A DNA stretch of 64,000 nt from contig CAYNHF010000016.1 in the NCBI GenBank assembly GCA_964397045.1, forward strand, positions 1 to 64,000, given 5' to 3'. How positions within the stretch are numbered: the stretch's first letter is position 1; each line of letters starts with the position of its first letter. The translations under genes and the position numbers were made by a program. This document shows positions 36,220 through 44,199 of this stretch, piece after piece. The notes beneath the pieces are model-generated. The model searched no databases. It was given only the letters and a program-made list of their open reading frames with translations, and was not told the origin of the DNA. Source of the stretch: CAYNHF01 sp964397045 (GTDB taxonomy: Bacteria > Actinomycetota > Acidimicrobiia > Spongiisociales > UBA5794).

Positions 36220-37938
36220 ATGACAGTGACCATCACAGGAGCCCAGGCCCTCATCAAGGCCCTCGAACACGAGTCGGTCGAGGTGATCTTCGGCGTACCC
36301 GGCGGCGCGATCCTGCCGGCCTACGACCCGTTGCTCGACAGCGACATTCGTCACGTCCTGGCCAGGCACGAACAGGGCGCAGGCCACATGGCGTCCGGAT
36401 ATGCGCACGCGACCGGTCGGGTCGGCGTGATGATGGCAACGTCGGGTCCCGGCGCCACCAACCTCATCACGCCGCTCGCAGACGCCCACATGGATTCCAT
36501 TCCCGTAGTGGCCATCACCGGTCAGGTGGCCACCCATGCCATCGGCAACGACGCGTTCCAGGAGGCCCATACGTGGGGCATCTCGATGCCGTGCACCAAA
36601 CACAACTACCTCATCACCGACGTCGAAGAGATCCCGGATGTCATCCGAGAGGCTTTCCATCTCGCCGCCACCGGAAGGCCAGGCCCGGTGCTCGTAGACA
36701 TTCCGAAGAATGTGCTCGCTGCTACCACCCATTGGCACCGCCCCGGAGAGATCAATCTCCCCGGGTACAAGCCGAGCGTCAACGGTCACCCCCGCCAGGT
36801 GAAGGCTGCCGCGGATCTGATCCTTGCTGCCGAACGACCTGTGCTCTACGCAGGAGGCGGCATCATCCGTGCGAACGCCACCGGGCAACTCGTCGAGTTC
36901 GCAGAACTGGCCACACTTCCCACCGTCACCACGCTCATGGCCCGCGGGGCAATGCCGGACTCACATCCGCTCTGCCTCGGAATGCCCGGAATGCACGGGA
37001 ACTACACGGCGATCACCGCGATCCAGCACGCAGACGTGTTGGTAGCCGTCGGCGCCCGGTTTGATGATCGAGTAACAGGTGACCCGGCCACATTCGCCCC
37101 AGCAGCCAAGGTGGTCCACATCGATGTCGACCCGGCCGAGATCGGGAAGGTACGTCGGCCCGATGTCCCTATCGTCGGCGATGCAGCCGCAGTGCTCTCA
37201 CAGCTGGCTGCTGCCACTCGCAACGCCCTGGGAGACTCGCCACCACCGGAGCGGACCGAATGGCTGTCGCAACTGACCGCATGGCAAGCCGCCCATCCGC
37301 TCCAGTACGACCAGGACCCCCAGGGCCCGATTCAGCAGCAGTACGTGATCGAGGAACTCCACCGAGCGACCGGGGGAAACGCAGTCGTCGTTGCCGGCGT
37401 TGGTCAACACCAGATGTGGGCGTCGCAGTTCTGGGGCTTCGAGCGTCCCCGTACCTGGATCAATTCGGGTGGGCTGGGGACCATGGGGTATGCGGTGCCT
37501 GCCGCCATCGGGGCTCAGGCGGCGCTGCCGGATGACATGGTCGTCGCGATCGACGGTGACGGGTGCTTCCAGATGACGCTCCAGGAATTGATCACCGCGA
37601 CAGTGGAGGACATCCCGGTCAAGATCTTCGTGATGAACAACGGCGTACTCGGGATGGTCCGCCAATGGCAGAAGCTGTTCTACGATAAACGGTACAGCGC
37701 GATCGACCTCGGGAGTGGCGCCCCCGACTACGTAAAACTCGCTGAATCGATGGGTTGTGCCGGCTTTCGCGCCGAACTCCCCTCCGAGGTGGCGCCGGCA
37801 ATCGAGAAGGCACTGGCGGTTACCGACCGGCCCGTGGTGGTCGAGTTCGTGTGTGACCCCGAAGCCATGGTCTTTCCGATGGTGCCTGCCGGTGGTTCAA
37901 ACGACGATGTGGTACTCGGTCCGGAGGATGTGGCATGA
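36220..37938 (+). CDS. ilvB: Acetolactate synthase large subunit
   Basis: 572 residues. Thiamine-diphosphate enzyme that makes acetolactate or acetohydroxybutyrate for valine, leucine and isoleucine synthesis. The N-terminal Glu is in ARHEQGAGHMASGYA; the ThDP motif is AIDGDGCFQMTLQEL...VMNN at about residues 445-475; the FAD-binding middle domain is present. ATG 36220 has GGAG five bases upstream; an in-frame ATG at 36154 lies inside the attenuator and is rejected. Overlaps ilvN by four bases (ATGA). Confidence 0.97.
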   Translation: MTVTITGAQALIKALEHESVEVIFGVPGGAILPAYDPLLDSDIRHVLARHEQGAGHMASGYAHATGRVGVMMATSGPGATNLITPLADAHMDSIPVVAITGQVATHAIGNDAFQEAHTWGISMPCTKHNYLITDVEEIPDVIREAFHLAATGRPGPVLVDIPKNVLAATTHWHRPGEINLPGYKPSVNGHPRQVKAAADLILAAERPVLYAGGGIIRANATGQLVEFAELATLPTVTTLMARGAMPDSHPLCLGMPGMHGNYTAITAIQHADVLVAVGARFDDRVTGDPATFAPAAKVVHIDVDPAEIGKVRRPDVPIVGDAAAVLSQLAAATRNALGDSPPPERTEWLSQLTAWQAAHPLQYDQDPQGPIQQQYVIEELHRATGGNAVVVAGVGQHQMWASQFWGFERPRTWINSGGLGTMGYAVPAAIGAQAALPDDMVVAIDGDGCFQMTLQELITATVEDIPVKIFVMNNGVLGMVRQWQKLFYDKRYSAIDLGSGAPDYVKLAESMGCAGFRAELPSEVAPAIEKALAVTDRPVVVEFVCDPEAMVFPMVPAGGSNDDVVLGPEDVA

Positions 37939-38444
37939 ATCACGTGATAGCCGTCATGGTCGAGAACAAGCCGGGAGTGCTGGCAAGAGTGTCTTCGATG
38001 TTTGCCAGACGTGGCTTCAACATCCACTCCCTTGCCGTCGGGCCCACTGCGGACCCCGGCATGTCGCGGATAACGCTTGTCGTCGACGGGCCTGAGATGG
38101 AGCAGATCATCAAGCAGCTCTACAAGCTGGTCCATACCGTCAAGGTGACCGAGTTGGATCCGGCAGAGACCATCGAGCGCGAAGTGGTCCTGCTGCGGGT
38201 CAACGCGGACCCGGCGCGTCGGGGTGAGATGCTCGAGGCCGCCAGCATCCTGAAGGCTAAGGCCGTCGACGTCGGCGCCACCACCATCACGTTCGAACTG
38301 GCGGGGAGCCCATCGAAGCTGGCCGACTTCCTCGAACTGATGCGACCCTACGGAATCGTCGACCTCGTGAAGTCGGGTCGTATCGCCATGTCGAAGTCGC
38401 CTAAGACTCGCGAGGGCCGCAAACCCAGGTTGAGATCGGCGTGA
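37935..38444 (+). CDS. ilvN: Acetolactate synthase regulatory subunit
   Basis: 169 residues. Regulatory subunit of acetolactate synthase. N-terminal ACT domain (VMVENKPGVLARVSSMFARRG) that binds valine for feedback inhibition, and the usual C-terminal domain (LRVNADPARRGEMLEAA...). ATG 37935 overlaps the ilvB stop. ilvC does not follow as in many operons; leuA comes next. Confidence 0.96.
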   Translation: MNHVIAVMVENKPGVLARVSSMFARRGFNIHSLAVGPTADPGMSRITLVVDGPEMEQIIKQLYKLVHTVKVTELDPAETIEREVVLLRVNADPARRGEMLEAASILKAKAVDVGATTITFELAGSPSKLADFLELMRPYGIVDLVKSGRIAMSKSPKTREGRKPRLRSA

Positions 38445-38494
38445 CCGTCACGGTCCCGACGCTCGCTTCGCTCGATCGCCTGCTCCTTATCTAG
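38441..38494 (+). CDS. Candidate leucine-rich leader peptide before leuA
   Basis: A 17-codon frame whose GTG start overlaps the ilvN stop (GTGA, 38441-38444) and which ends at TAG 38492-38494. It reads MTVTVPTLASLDRLLLI, with five leucines, three of them consecutive next to isoleucine just before the stop. Placed between ilvN and leuA and followed by two hairpins, it looks like a leucine-sensing leader. It would be translated by ribosomes finishing ilvN. No dedicated promoter is evident. Confidence 0.5.
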   Translation: MTVTVPTLASLDRLLLI

Positions 38495-38562
38495 CCGGGC
38501 GCGTCCCAGACTCGACGCGACCCGGCCTCTTCGCCACCCCCTCCCGCGGCCCTAGGCTGCGG
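38495..38562 (+). promoter_or_regulatory. Two stable hairpins in the leuA leader
   Basis: Hairpin 1: CCGGGCGCGTC (38495-38505) pairs with GACGCG-A-CCCGG (38514-38525), 11 base pairs with one bulged A, starting directly after the leader stop. Hairpin 2: CCGCGGCC (38544-38551) pairs with GGCTGCGG (38555-38562), eight pairs including one G-U. No T-run follows hairpin 2, so classical termination is not shown; many actinobacterial terminators lack one. Confidence 0.5.
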
Positions 38563-38580
38563 CCAAACCAGGAGCACATC

Positions 38581-40131
38581 ATGTCCCAGGACCACCTCAT
38601 CATCTTCGACACGACCTTGCGTGACGGCGAACAGGCGCCCGGAATCGCGCTGTCGCCGGATGACAAGGTCGCAATTGCCCATCAGTTGGCTCGGCTCAAG
38701 GTCGATGTCATCGAGGCCGGCTTCGCGGCATCCTCCCCAGGAGACTTCGAGGCCGTTTCCCGAATCGCGAACGAAGTGCAGGGCCCGGTGATTGCGTCGC
38801 TGGCTCGCACCCATCCCGACGACATCGACGCCGCGGCGGATGCACTCCGTGGCGCCGACCGCAAGCGGATTCACGTATTCATCTCCACATCTTCGATCCA
38901 CATGGAGCAGATGCTGAAGATGACAGCAGACCAGGTGCTCCGGGCGATCACAGACAGCGTCACCCGGGCGCGCAAATACGCAACAGACGTCGAGTTCTCG
39001 CCCCAGGACGCCACCCGCACGGACCCCGATTTCGTCGTGGCCACCTGCCGAGCGGCCGTGGCTGCGGGAGCCACCACGATCAACATCCCGGATACGGTCG
39101 GTTACGCAATGCCGCAGGACTTCGTCGGGCTCCTCAGTCGGGTGTATGCCGAGGTCCGGCAGGGGAACCAGGACGTGATCATCTCGACCCACTGCCACAA
39201 CGATCTCGGCCTGGCGGTCGCCAACTCACTGGCCTCCATCTCGGCGGGAGCCCGTCAGATAGAAGGGGCCGTCAACGGGATCGGCGAGCGGGCGGGCAAC
39301 ACGTCGACCGAAGAAATCATCATGGCGGTCAAGACCCGCGAAGACTATTTCGGCGTCGACATCGGAGCAGACACCACCCAACTGCTCGAGACGTCGCGCC
39401 TGGTCAGTCGCCTGACCGGATACCCCGTGCAGTACAACAAGGCAGTGGTAGGACGAAACGCGTTCGCTCACGAGTCTGGCATCCACCAGCACGGAGTCCT
39501 CCAGCATCGCGAGACCTACGAGATCATGGATCCACATTCGGTCGGACATCAGAGCACCATCGTGCTCGGCAAACACTCCGGTAGGGCTGCCTTCTCCTCC
39601 GCCATCGACAAACTCGGGTTTCGCCTCGAAGACGACGACTTCGCCAGGGCGTTCCGCCGCTTCAAGGAGTTGGCAGATCGCAAAGGCGAGATCAGCGAAG
39701 ACGGCATCCGCGCGATCGTGGAGGAAGGCGGGGCAGAGAGCTCGGACCTCATCCGGCTCATCGGAATCCGCGTCTCCGGAGGTAACGAGGAGATCCCGGT
39801 GGCTGTAGTCCGTATCGAACAGGGCGGCGTCGAGCGAGAGGTCGAAGCAGACGGGGATGGCATGGTGAACGCCGCATTCGTGGCTCTCCAGGACGCCTTC
39901 AATGTTCCCGCAACCCTCGTCGACTACCGCGTCAGCCCGATCACATCGGGTGCCGACGCCATGGCAGAGGTTGCGGTGATCATCCAGGTCGACTCCGACA
40001 CCTACTCGGGCCGCGGGGTTTCGACCGACGTAGTCGAAGGTTCTGCCCGGGCTTTCGTAGCAGCCCTCAACAAGATGGCCGTTACCAGGTCCGACAACGC
40101 GTTCGCGTCGAACGACGACCCGGCGGAGTAG
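38581..40131 (+). CDS. leuA: 2-Isopropylmalate synthase
   Basis: 516 residues. Joins acetyl-CoA and 2-oxoisovalerate, the first committed step to leucine. TIM-barrel DTTLRDGEQAPG at residues 10-21, metal ligands in STHCHNDLGLAVANSL, GIGERAGNTS, and a C-terminal LeuA regulatory (allosteric) domain from about residue 390. ATG 38581 follows GGAG by six bases. leuB begins three bases after its stop. Confidence 0.97.
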   Translation: MSQDHLIIFDTTLRDGEQAPGIALSPDDKVAIAHQLARLKVDVIEAGFAASSPGDFEAVSRIANEVQGPVIASLARTHPDDIDAAADALRGADRKRIHVFISTSSIHMEQMLKMTADQVLRAITDSVTRARKYATDVEFSPQDATRTDPDFVVATCRAAVAAGATTINIPDTVGYAMPQDFVGLLSRVYAEVRQGNQDVIISTHCHNDLGLAVANSLASISAGARQIEGAVNGIGERAGNTSTEEIIMAVKTREDYFGVDIGADTTQLLETSRLVSRLTGYPVQYNKAVVGRNAFAHESGIHQHGVLQHRETYEIMDPHSVGHQSTIVLGKHSGRAAFSSAIDKLGFRLEDDDFARAFRRFKELADRKGEISEDGIRAIVEEGGAESSDLIRLIGIRVSGGNEEIPVAVVRIEQGGVEREVEADGDGMVNAAFVALQDAFNVPATLVDYRVSPITSGADAMAEVAVIIQVDSDTYSGRGVSTDVVEGSARAFVAALNKMAVTRSDNAFASNDDPAE

Positions 40132-40134
40132 CCG

Positions 40135-41199
40135 TTGGATAGGCAAATCGTCCTCCTTCCAGGCGACGGGATCGGCCCGGAGGTCGTGGCCGAGGCTCGC
40201 AAAGTGTTGGAAGCAGTTGCCTCTGCCCAGGGCCATCGGTTCTCGTTCGAAGAACGTCCGATGGGGGGCAACGCGATCGACGACTACGGCGACCCGCTCC
40301 CTGCGGCCACACTGGCCGCATGCCGCACGGCAGACGCCGTCATTCTTGGCGCGGTGGGCGGCCCCAGCTGGGACGACCCGACCGCGAAGACCCGACCCGA
40401 GGCAGGGTTGTTGCAGCTTCGTGCCGAACTCGGACTGTTCGCCAACCTGCGCCCGGTCACTGCCTATGACCAGTTGGTCGCCGCCTCACCCTTGAGGCGT
40501 GAGATCGTGACCGGAGTCGACATCCTCTTCTATCGAGAACTCACCGGTGGCATCTATTTCGGAGACGCGTGGCTCAGCGAAGACGGCAGCACCGCTCACT
40601 CCACCATGACTTACACGACAGAAGAGATCCGGCGAATCGTGCGAATGGCGGCGGACGCCGCCAGGCAGAGACGCGGGAAGCTGACCTCGGTCGACAAGGC
40701 CAACGTGCTCGAAGTGTCGCGACTCTGGCGCAGAGTGGCAGCTGAGGTCGTCGCAGACGAGTTCGCAGACCTCGAGTACGAAGTCGTTCTGGTCGATGCG
40801 ATGGCCATGCACCTCATCACCCGACCCCGGGAATTCGACGTGGTGGTCACCGGCAATCTCTTCGGTGACATCCTGACCGACGAAGCGTCGATGCTCCCCG
40901 GCTCGCTCGGCCTCCTGCCCTCGGCATCGGTCGGCGAAACTGCCCCCGGCCTGTATGAGCCGATCCACGGTTCGGCACCGGACATCGCAGGCCATAACAT
41001 CGCGAATCCGCTGGCAACGATCCTGGCGGCAGCGTTGGCGCTGCGCTACTCGCTCGACCTTCCCGCGGCGGCAAACGCGGTGGAAGCTGCGGTCGACTCC
41101 GTCCTCGACGCCGGCATGCGCACCCCAGACATCGCCAACGAGGGAGCGTGGGTAACAACAACAGCGATGGGTGACGCGGTGGCCGCCGCGATCGCCTGA
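40135..41199 (+). CDS. leuB: 3-Isopropylmalate dehydrogenase
   Basis: 354 residues. Oxidatively decarboxylates 3-isopropylmalate with NAD. LLPGDGIGPEV at the N-terminus, the arginines and Tyr of the substrate site (YRELTGGIYFGD), Lys in SVDKANVLEVSRLWR, and the metal-site Asp cluster in NLFGDILTDEAS. TTG start at 40135, with GGAG of the leuA end region upstream. leuC and leuD are not in the window. Confidence 0.96.
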   Translation: MDRQIVLLPGDGIGPEVVAEARKVLEAVASAQGHRFSFEERPMGGNAIDDYGDPLPAATLAACRTADAVILGAVGGPSWDDPTAKTRPEAGLLQLRAELGLFANLRPVTAYDQLVAASPLRREIVTGVDILFYRELTGGIYFGDAWLSEDGSTAHSTMTYTTEEIRRIVRMAADAARQRRGKLTSVDKANVLEVSRLWRRVAAEVVADEFADLEYEVVLVDAMAMHLITRPREFDVVVTGNLFGDILTDEASMLPGSLGLLPSASVGETAPGLYEPIHGSAPDIAGHNIANPLATILAAALALRYSLDLPAAANAVEAAVDSVLDAGMRTPDIANEGAWVTTTAMGDAVAAAIA

Positions 41200-41222
41200 A
41201 GCGCGAAGGCTCCATCAGCCCG

Positions 41223-41882
41223 TCAGGCCATGATCCTCCGTGCAATCAGGAGGCCGGACCGCACCGCGAGAGCCGTTGCGTCGAATGCGGCGTCTGCCGC
41301 CACGGCCCGATTCATACGGTCCGTGGCTGCAGAGCCCACATCGCTCAGGTCATCGATCCAGCTACCACCTGTGCCGAAGACGTTGTCAACCACCAGCAGT
41401 CCCCCAACTGCGATCAAGGGGCGGACCGCAGCGAAGTAGGCCGGATACTCTCGCTTGTCTGCGTCCACGAACGCGAAATCCAGCGATCGTTCCCCTATCT
41501 CGGCTGCGATCGCGGGGAGGACATCGAGGGCGGCGCCGCGTCTGAGTTCGATCCGGTCGGTCAACCCGGCGCGTTCAAACTGCCGCGAGGCAAAATCCGC
41601 GTGCCGGTCCTCGAACTCGATCGTGATGAGCCTCCCATCCGGCGCCAGAGCGCGGGCAATCCAGATCGCGGAGTAGCCGGCGAGGGTCCCGATCTCGAGG
41701 GCCAGTTTCCCCGGTGTCATCGCGACCAGGATGCCGAGCAGGCGACCGATATCGGCGCTCACTGCCCAGTTGGGGACGTCTTCCTCGGCCGCCCTGCGCA
41801 CGAGGTCGCGCAGCAGGTCATCCTCGGCACCGAACACGGACTGCGCGTACACGTTGGTGTACCGCCAGCGCTCGTTTGTCAT
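41223..41882 (-). CDS. Class I SAM-dependent O-methyltransferase (COMT-like)
   Basis: 219 residues of the caffeoyl-CoA/catechol O-methyltransferase family. SAM motif I is LALEIGTLAGYSAIWIARAL; the metal-binding Asp pair is in FAFVDADKREYPAYF and LLVVDNVFGTG. ATG 41882 chosen within a longer frame. Substrate unknown. It converges with leuB, with 23 bases between the stops. Confidence 0.9.
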   Translation of the reverse strand: MTNERWRYTNVYAQSVFGAEDDLLRDLVRRAAEEDVPNWAVSADIGRLLGILVAMTPGKLALEIGTLAGYSAIWIARALAPDGRLITIEFEDRHADFASRQFERAGLTDRIELRRGAALDVLPAIAAEIGERSLDFAFVDADKREYPAYFAAVRPLIAVGGLLVVDNVFGTGGSWIDDLSDVGSAATDRMNRAVAADAAFDATALAVRSGLLIARRIMA

Positions 41883-42041
41883 GTCCAACCGTGTCACCCC
41901 CCCAGGTCTGGTTGCCGTCACCTGTGATTCTATTTGCAGAGGCCAACGCGCCGCGAGCCTGAGAACCACGGGCTCCCCTCATGCTGAGGCATCAACGACC
42001 ACGGCGCAACTAGCCTCGCGACACGGCGACCGAGGAGCGAC

Positions 42042-43496
42042 ATGACCCAACCAACCGCCGACATAGGAATAGTCGGACTGGCCGTGATGGGTCGCAACCT
42101 CATCCTCAACATGGCCGATCACGGCTTCACCGTTGCCGCCTACAACCGCACCACCGCGCGAGTCGATGAGTTCATCGCAGGCGAGGCAGCTGCGGCGGCA
42201 GTGGTGCCGGCACATTCGCTCGAAGAACTCGTAGACCTGCTGATCCCACCCCGCAGGGTCATGCTCATGATCCGTGCCGGTAGTGCCGTCGACGCCGCGA
42301 TCGACGCCCTGATCCCTTTGCTCGACGCAGGTGACATCATCATCGACGGTGGCAACTCGCTGTTCACCGACACCATCGAAAGGACCGCTCGCGTTGAAGC
42401 AGCCGGCTTGCTCTACCTCGGCGCAGGAGTCTCCGGCGGTGAGGAAGGAGCCCGTCACGGCCCCTCCCTGATGCCCGGAGGATCTGCCGCTGCCTGGCCC
42501 ACCGTGCAACCCATCTTCCAGGCGATTGCCGCCGTCGCCGAGGGGGTCCCGTGCAGCGACTGGGTGGGAGCAGACGGCGCCGGCCACTACGTCAAGATGG
42601 TTCACAACGGCATCGAGTACGGCGACATGCAAGTGATCGCCGAGGCGTACCACATCATGTACCGCGGGCTCGGCATGGATCACGAAGCCATGCACGACAC
42701 ATTCGCAACCTGGAATCAGGGAAGACTGGACTCGTACCTCATCGACATCACCGCCGAGATCATGCGGGAACGCGATGTCGATGGCACACCGCTGCTGGAG
42801 AAGATCCTGGACGCGGCGGGGCAGAAGGGAACTGGCAAGTGGACGGTGGTCTCTTCGATGGACATGGGCCAACCCGTCACACTCGTCGGTGAAGCGGTCT
42901 ACGCCCGCATCATCTCATCACTCGTTGATCTCAGATACGAGGCCGCCGAGATTCTGCCCGGGCCCGATGGTCACATCGGCGACCCACCGGACGCGGTCGT
43001 CGCCGATCTCCACGATGCCCTCTACGCATCGAAAATCGTCTCCTACGCCCAGGGATTCATGCTGCTCAGTGCGGCGGCAAACGAATACGGTTGGGACCTC
43101 GACTACTCATCCATCGCCTCGATGTGGCGGGGCGGCTGCATCATCCGATCACGGTTCCTCGGTGAGATCATGAACGCGTATCGTTATCAGCCGGATGTCT
43201 CCAATCTGCTCCTCGGGGATTACTTCAGCGAGGAGATCGCCGCGGCCGAGGTCGGTTGGCGGCGCACCGTGAGTCGAGCGGTGCGCGCCGGCCTTCCCAC
43301 GCCCGCCTACGCGAGCGCGCTTGCCTTCTATGACGCATTTCGGTCGGAGCGATTGCCCGCCAACCTGATCCAGGCCCAACGGGATCTGTTTGGTGCCCAC
43401 ACCTACGAGCGGGTGGATCACCCCCGCGGCGAACACTTCCATACCCGCTGGGCAGGGGCAGGGGGCGATGTCGCCTCGTCGACCTACGACGTGTGA
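42042..43496 (+). CDS. gnd: 6-Phosphogluconate dehydrogenase, decarboxylating
   Basis: 484 residues of the long, homodimeric type. Oxidises 6-phosphogluconate to ribulose 5-phosphate with NADP. Rossmann motif GLAVMGRNLILNMADHG at the N-terminus, the catalytic Lys and substrate loop KMVHNGIEYGDMQ, and the C-terminal tail HPRGEHFHTRW that reaches into the other subunit. ATG 42042 follows GAGGAG. Overlaps the next gene by four bases. Confidence 0.97.
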   Translation: MTQPTADIGIVGLAVMGRNLILNMADHGFTVAAYNRTTARVDEFIAGEAAAAAVVPAHSLEELVDLLIPPRRVMLMIRAGSAVDAAIDALIPLLDAGDIIIDGGNSLFTDTIERTARVEAAGLLYLGAGVSGGEEGARHGPSLMPGGSAAAWPTVQPIFQAIAAVAEGVPCSDWVGADGAGHYVKMVHNGIEYGDMQVIAEAYHIMYRGLGMDHEAMHDTFATWNQGRLDSYLIDITAEIMRERDVDGTPLLEKILDAAGQKGTGKWTVVSSMDMGQPVTLVGEAVYARIISSLVDLRYEAAEILPGPDGHIGDPPDAVVADLHDALYASKIVSYAQGFMLLSAAANEYGWDLDYSSIASMWRGGCIIRSRFLGEIMNAYRYQPDVSNLLLGDYFSEEIAAAEVGWRRTVSRAVRAGLPTPAYASALAFYDAFRSERLPANLIQAQRDLFGAHTYERVDHPRGEHFHTRWAGAGGDVASSTYDV

Positions 43497-43909
43497 GGAT
43501 GGATGAATCCACCTGTCGACGCCGGTTCGCGTCTGCGAGAGTCGCCACACTCGCCACCTTCGGCCCCCACGGACCGCACCAGGTGCCCTTCGTCTTCGTT
43601 GTCGAAGGGTCTCGAATCATCAGCGCCGTGGACCAGAAGCCAAAACGATCTCGCGATCTGGCGCGTCTCCGCAACATCGTGACAGACCCTCGCGTGAGCG
43701 CCCTGGCGGATCACTACACGGAGGACTGGGACAGCCTCTGGTGGGTGAGGGCTGATGGCACCGCCCGCATCGTTACCGCACGATCCGCGGTCGCCACAGC
43801 CGTAGCGGGTCTCGCCGAACGCTATCCGCAGTACGCATCGCAGCCGCCTGTCGGCCCCATCGTCGAGATCTCCGTTGAACGCTGGGTCGGCTGGGCTGCG
43901 AACGGCTGA
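43493..43909 (+). CDS. PPOX-class (probably F420-dependent) flavin/deazaflavin oxidoreductase
   Basis: 138-residue split-barrel protein of the pyridoxamine-phosphate-oxidase fold: RVATLATFGPHGPHQVPFVF at the N-terminus and DPRVSALADHYTEDWDSLWWV in the middle match the short actinobacterial PPOX subfamily often assigned to F420. GTG 43493 overlaps the gnd stop (GTGA). Redox partner and substrate are unknown. A pathway link to gnd is not implied by coupling alone. Confidence 0.8.
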   Translation: MRMDESTCRRRFASARVATLATFGPHGPHQVPFVFVVEGSRIISAVDQKPKRSRDLARLRNIVTDPRVSALADHYTEDWDSLWWVRADGTARIVTARSAVATAVAGLAERYPQYASQPPVGPIVEISVERWVGWAANG

Positions 43910-43941
43910 ACGGCTTGAACGGTTTGAGGTCGAGCCGTTCA
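43907..43941. terminator. Bidirectional terminator between convergent genes
   Basis: TGAACGGCT (43907-43915) and AGCCGTTCA (43933-43941) form a perfect nine-base-pair stem around a 17-base loop. The left arm contains the stop codon of the PPOX gene and the right arm contains, on the other strand, the stop codon of the small gene at 43939. No T-run is present. Confidence 0.6.
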
Positions 43942-44199
43942 GAATTCGATCGACAACCGCTTGGCGGCCGCCAGGCTTCGTGCCGCTGCATACCGGGCAT
44001 CGTCGTCTATCAACTCCCAGCGCGGCCGGGTCACCACCAGTGCTTCGCGCACTGCCAACAGCCACTCCGCGTCGCCTCCCCTGGTTGCCATCGCGCTGTC
44101 CACCATCAATGCGTCCCGCGGAAAGCCGGCCGCTGCGAGTGCCATCGACACCTCCTCCGCCGCCGACCGAATCTCGATGAGTTCGGGGCGCGGACTCAC
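43939..44199 (-). CDS. Small protein coupled to ATP-grasp enzyme
   Basis: 86 residues, helical, with conserved-looking ends (EIRSAAEEVSMALAAAGFP, YAAARSLAAAKRL). GTG 44199 overlaps the stop of the ATP-grasp gene (GTGA), indicating co-translation. No family was recognised. Likely a partner or substrate-handling subunit of the ATP-grasp enzyme; that is inference. Confidence 0.65.
   Translation of the reverse strand: MSPRPELIEIRSAAEEVSMALAAAGFPRDALMVDSAMATRGGDAEWLLAVREALVVTRPRWELIDDDARYAAARSLAAAKRLSIEF

Noticed and set aside
34713..36257. 514-residue extension of the NYN protein
   Set aside because: The added N-terminus would read back through the ilv promoter and leader; the start at 35969 has a ribosome binding site.
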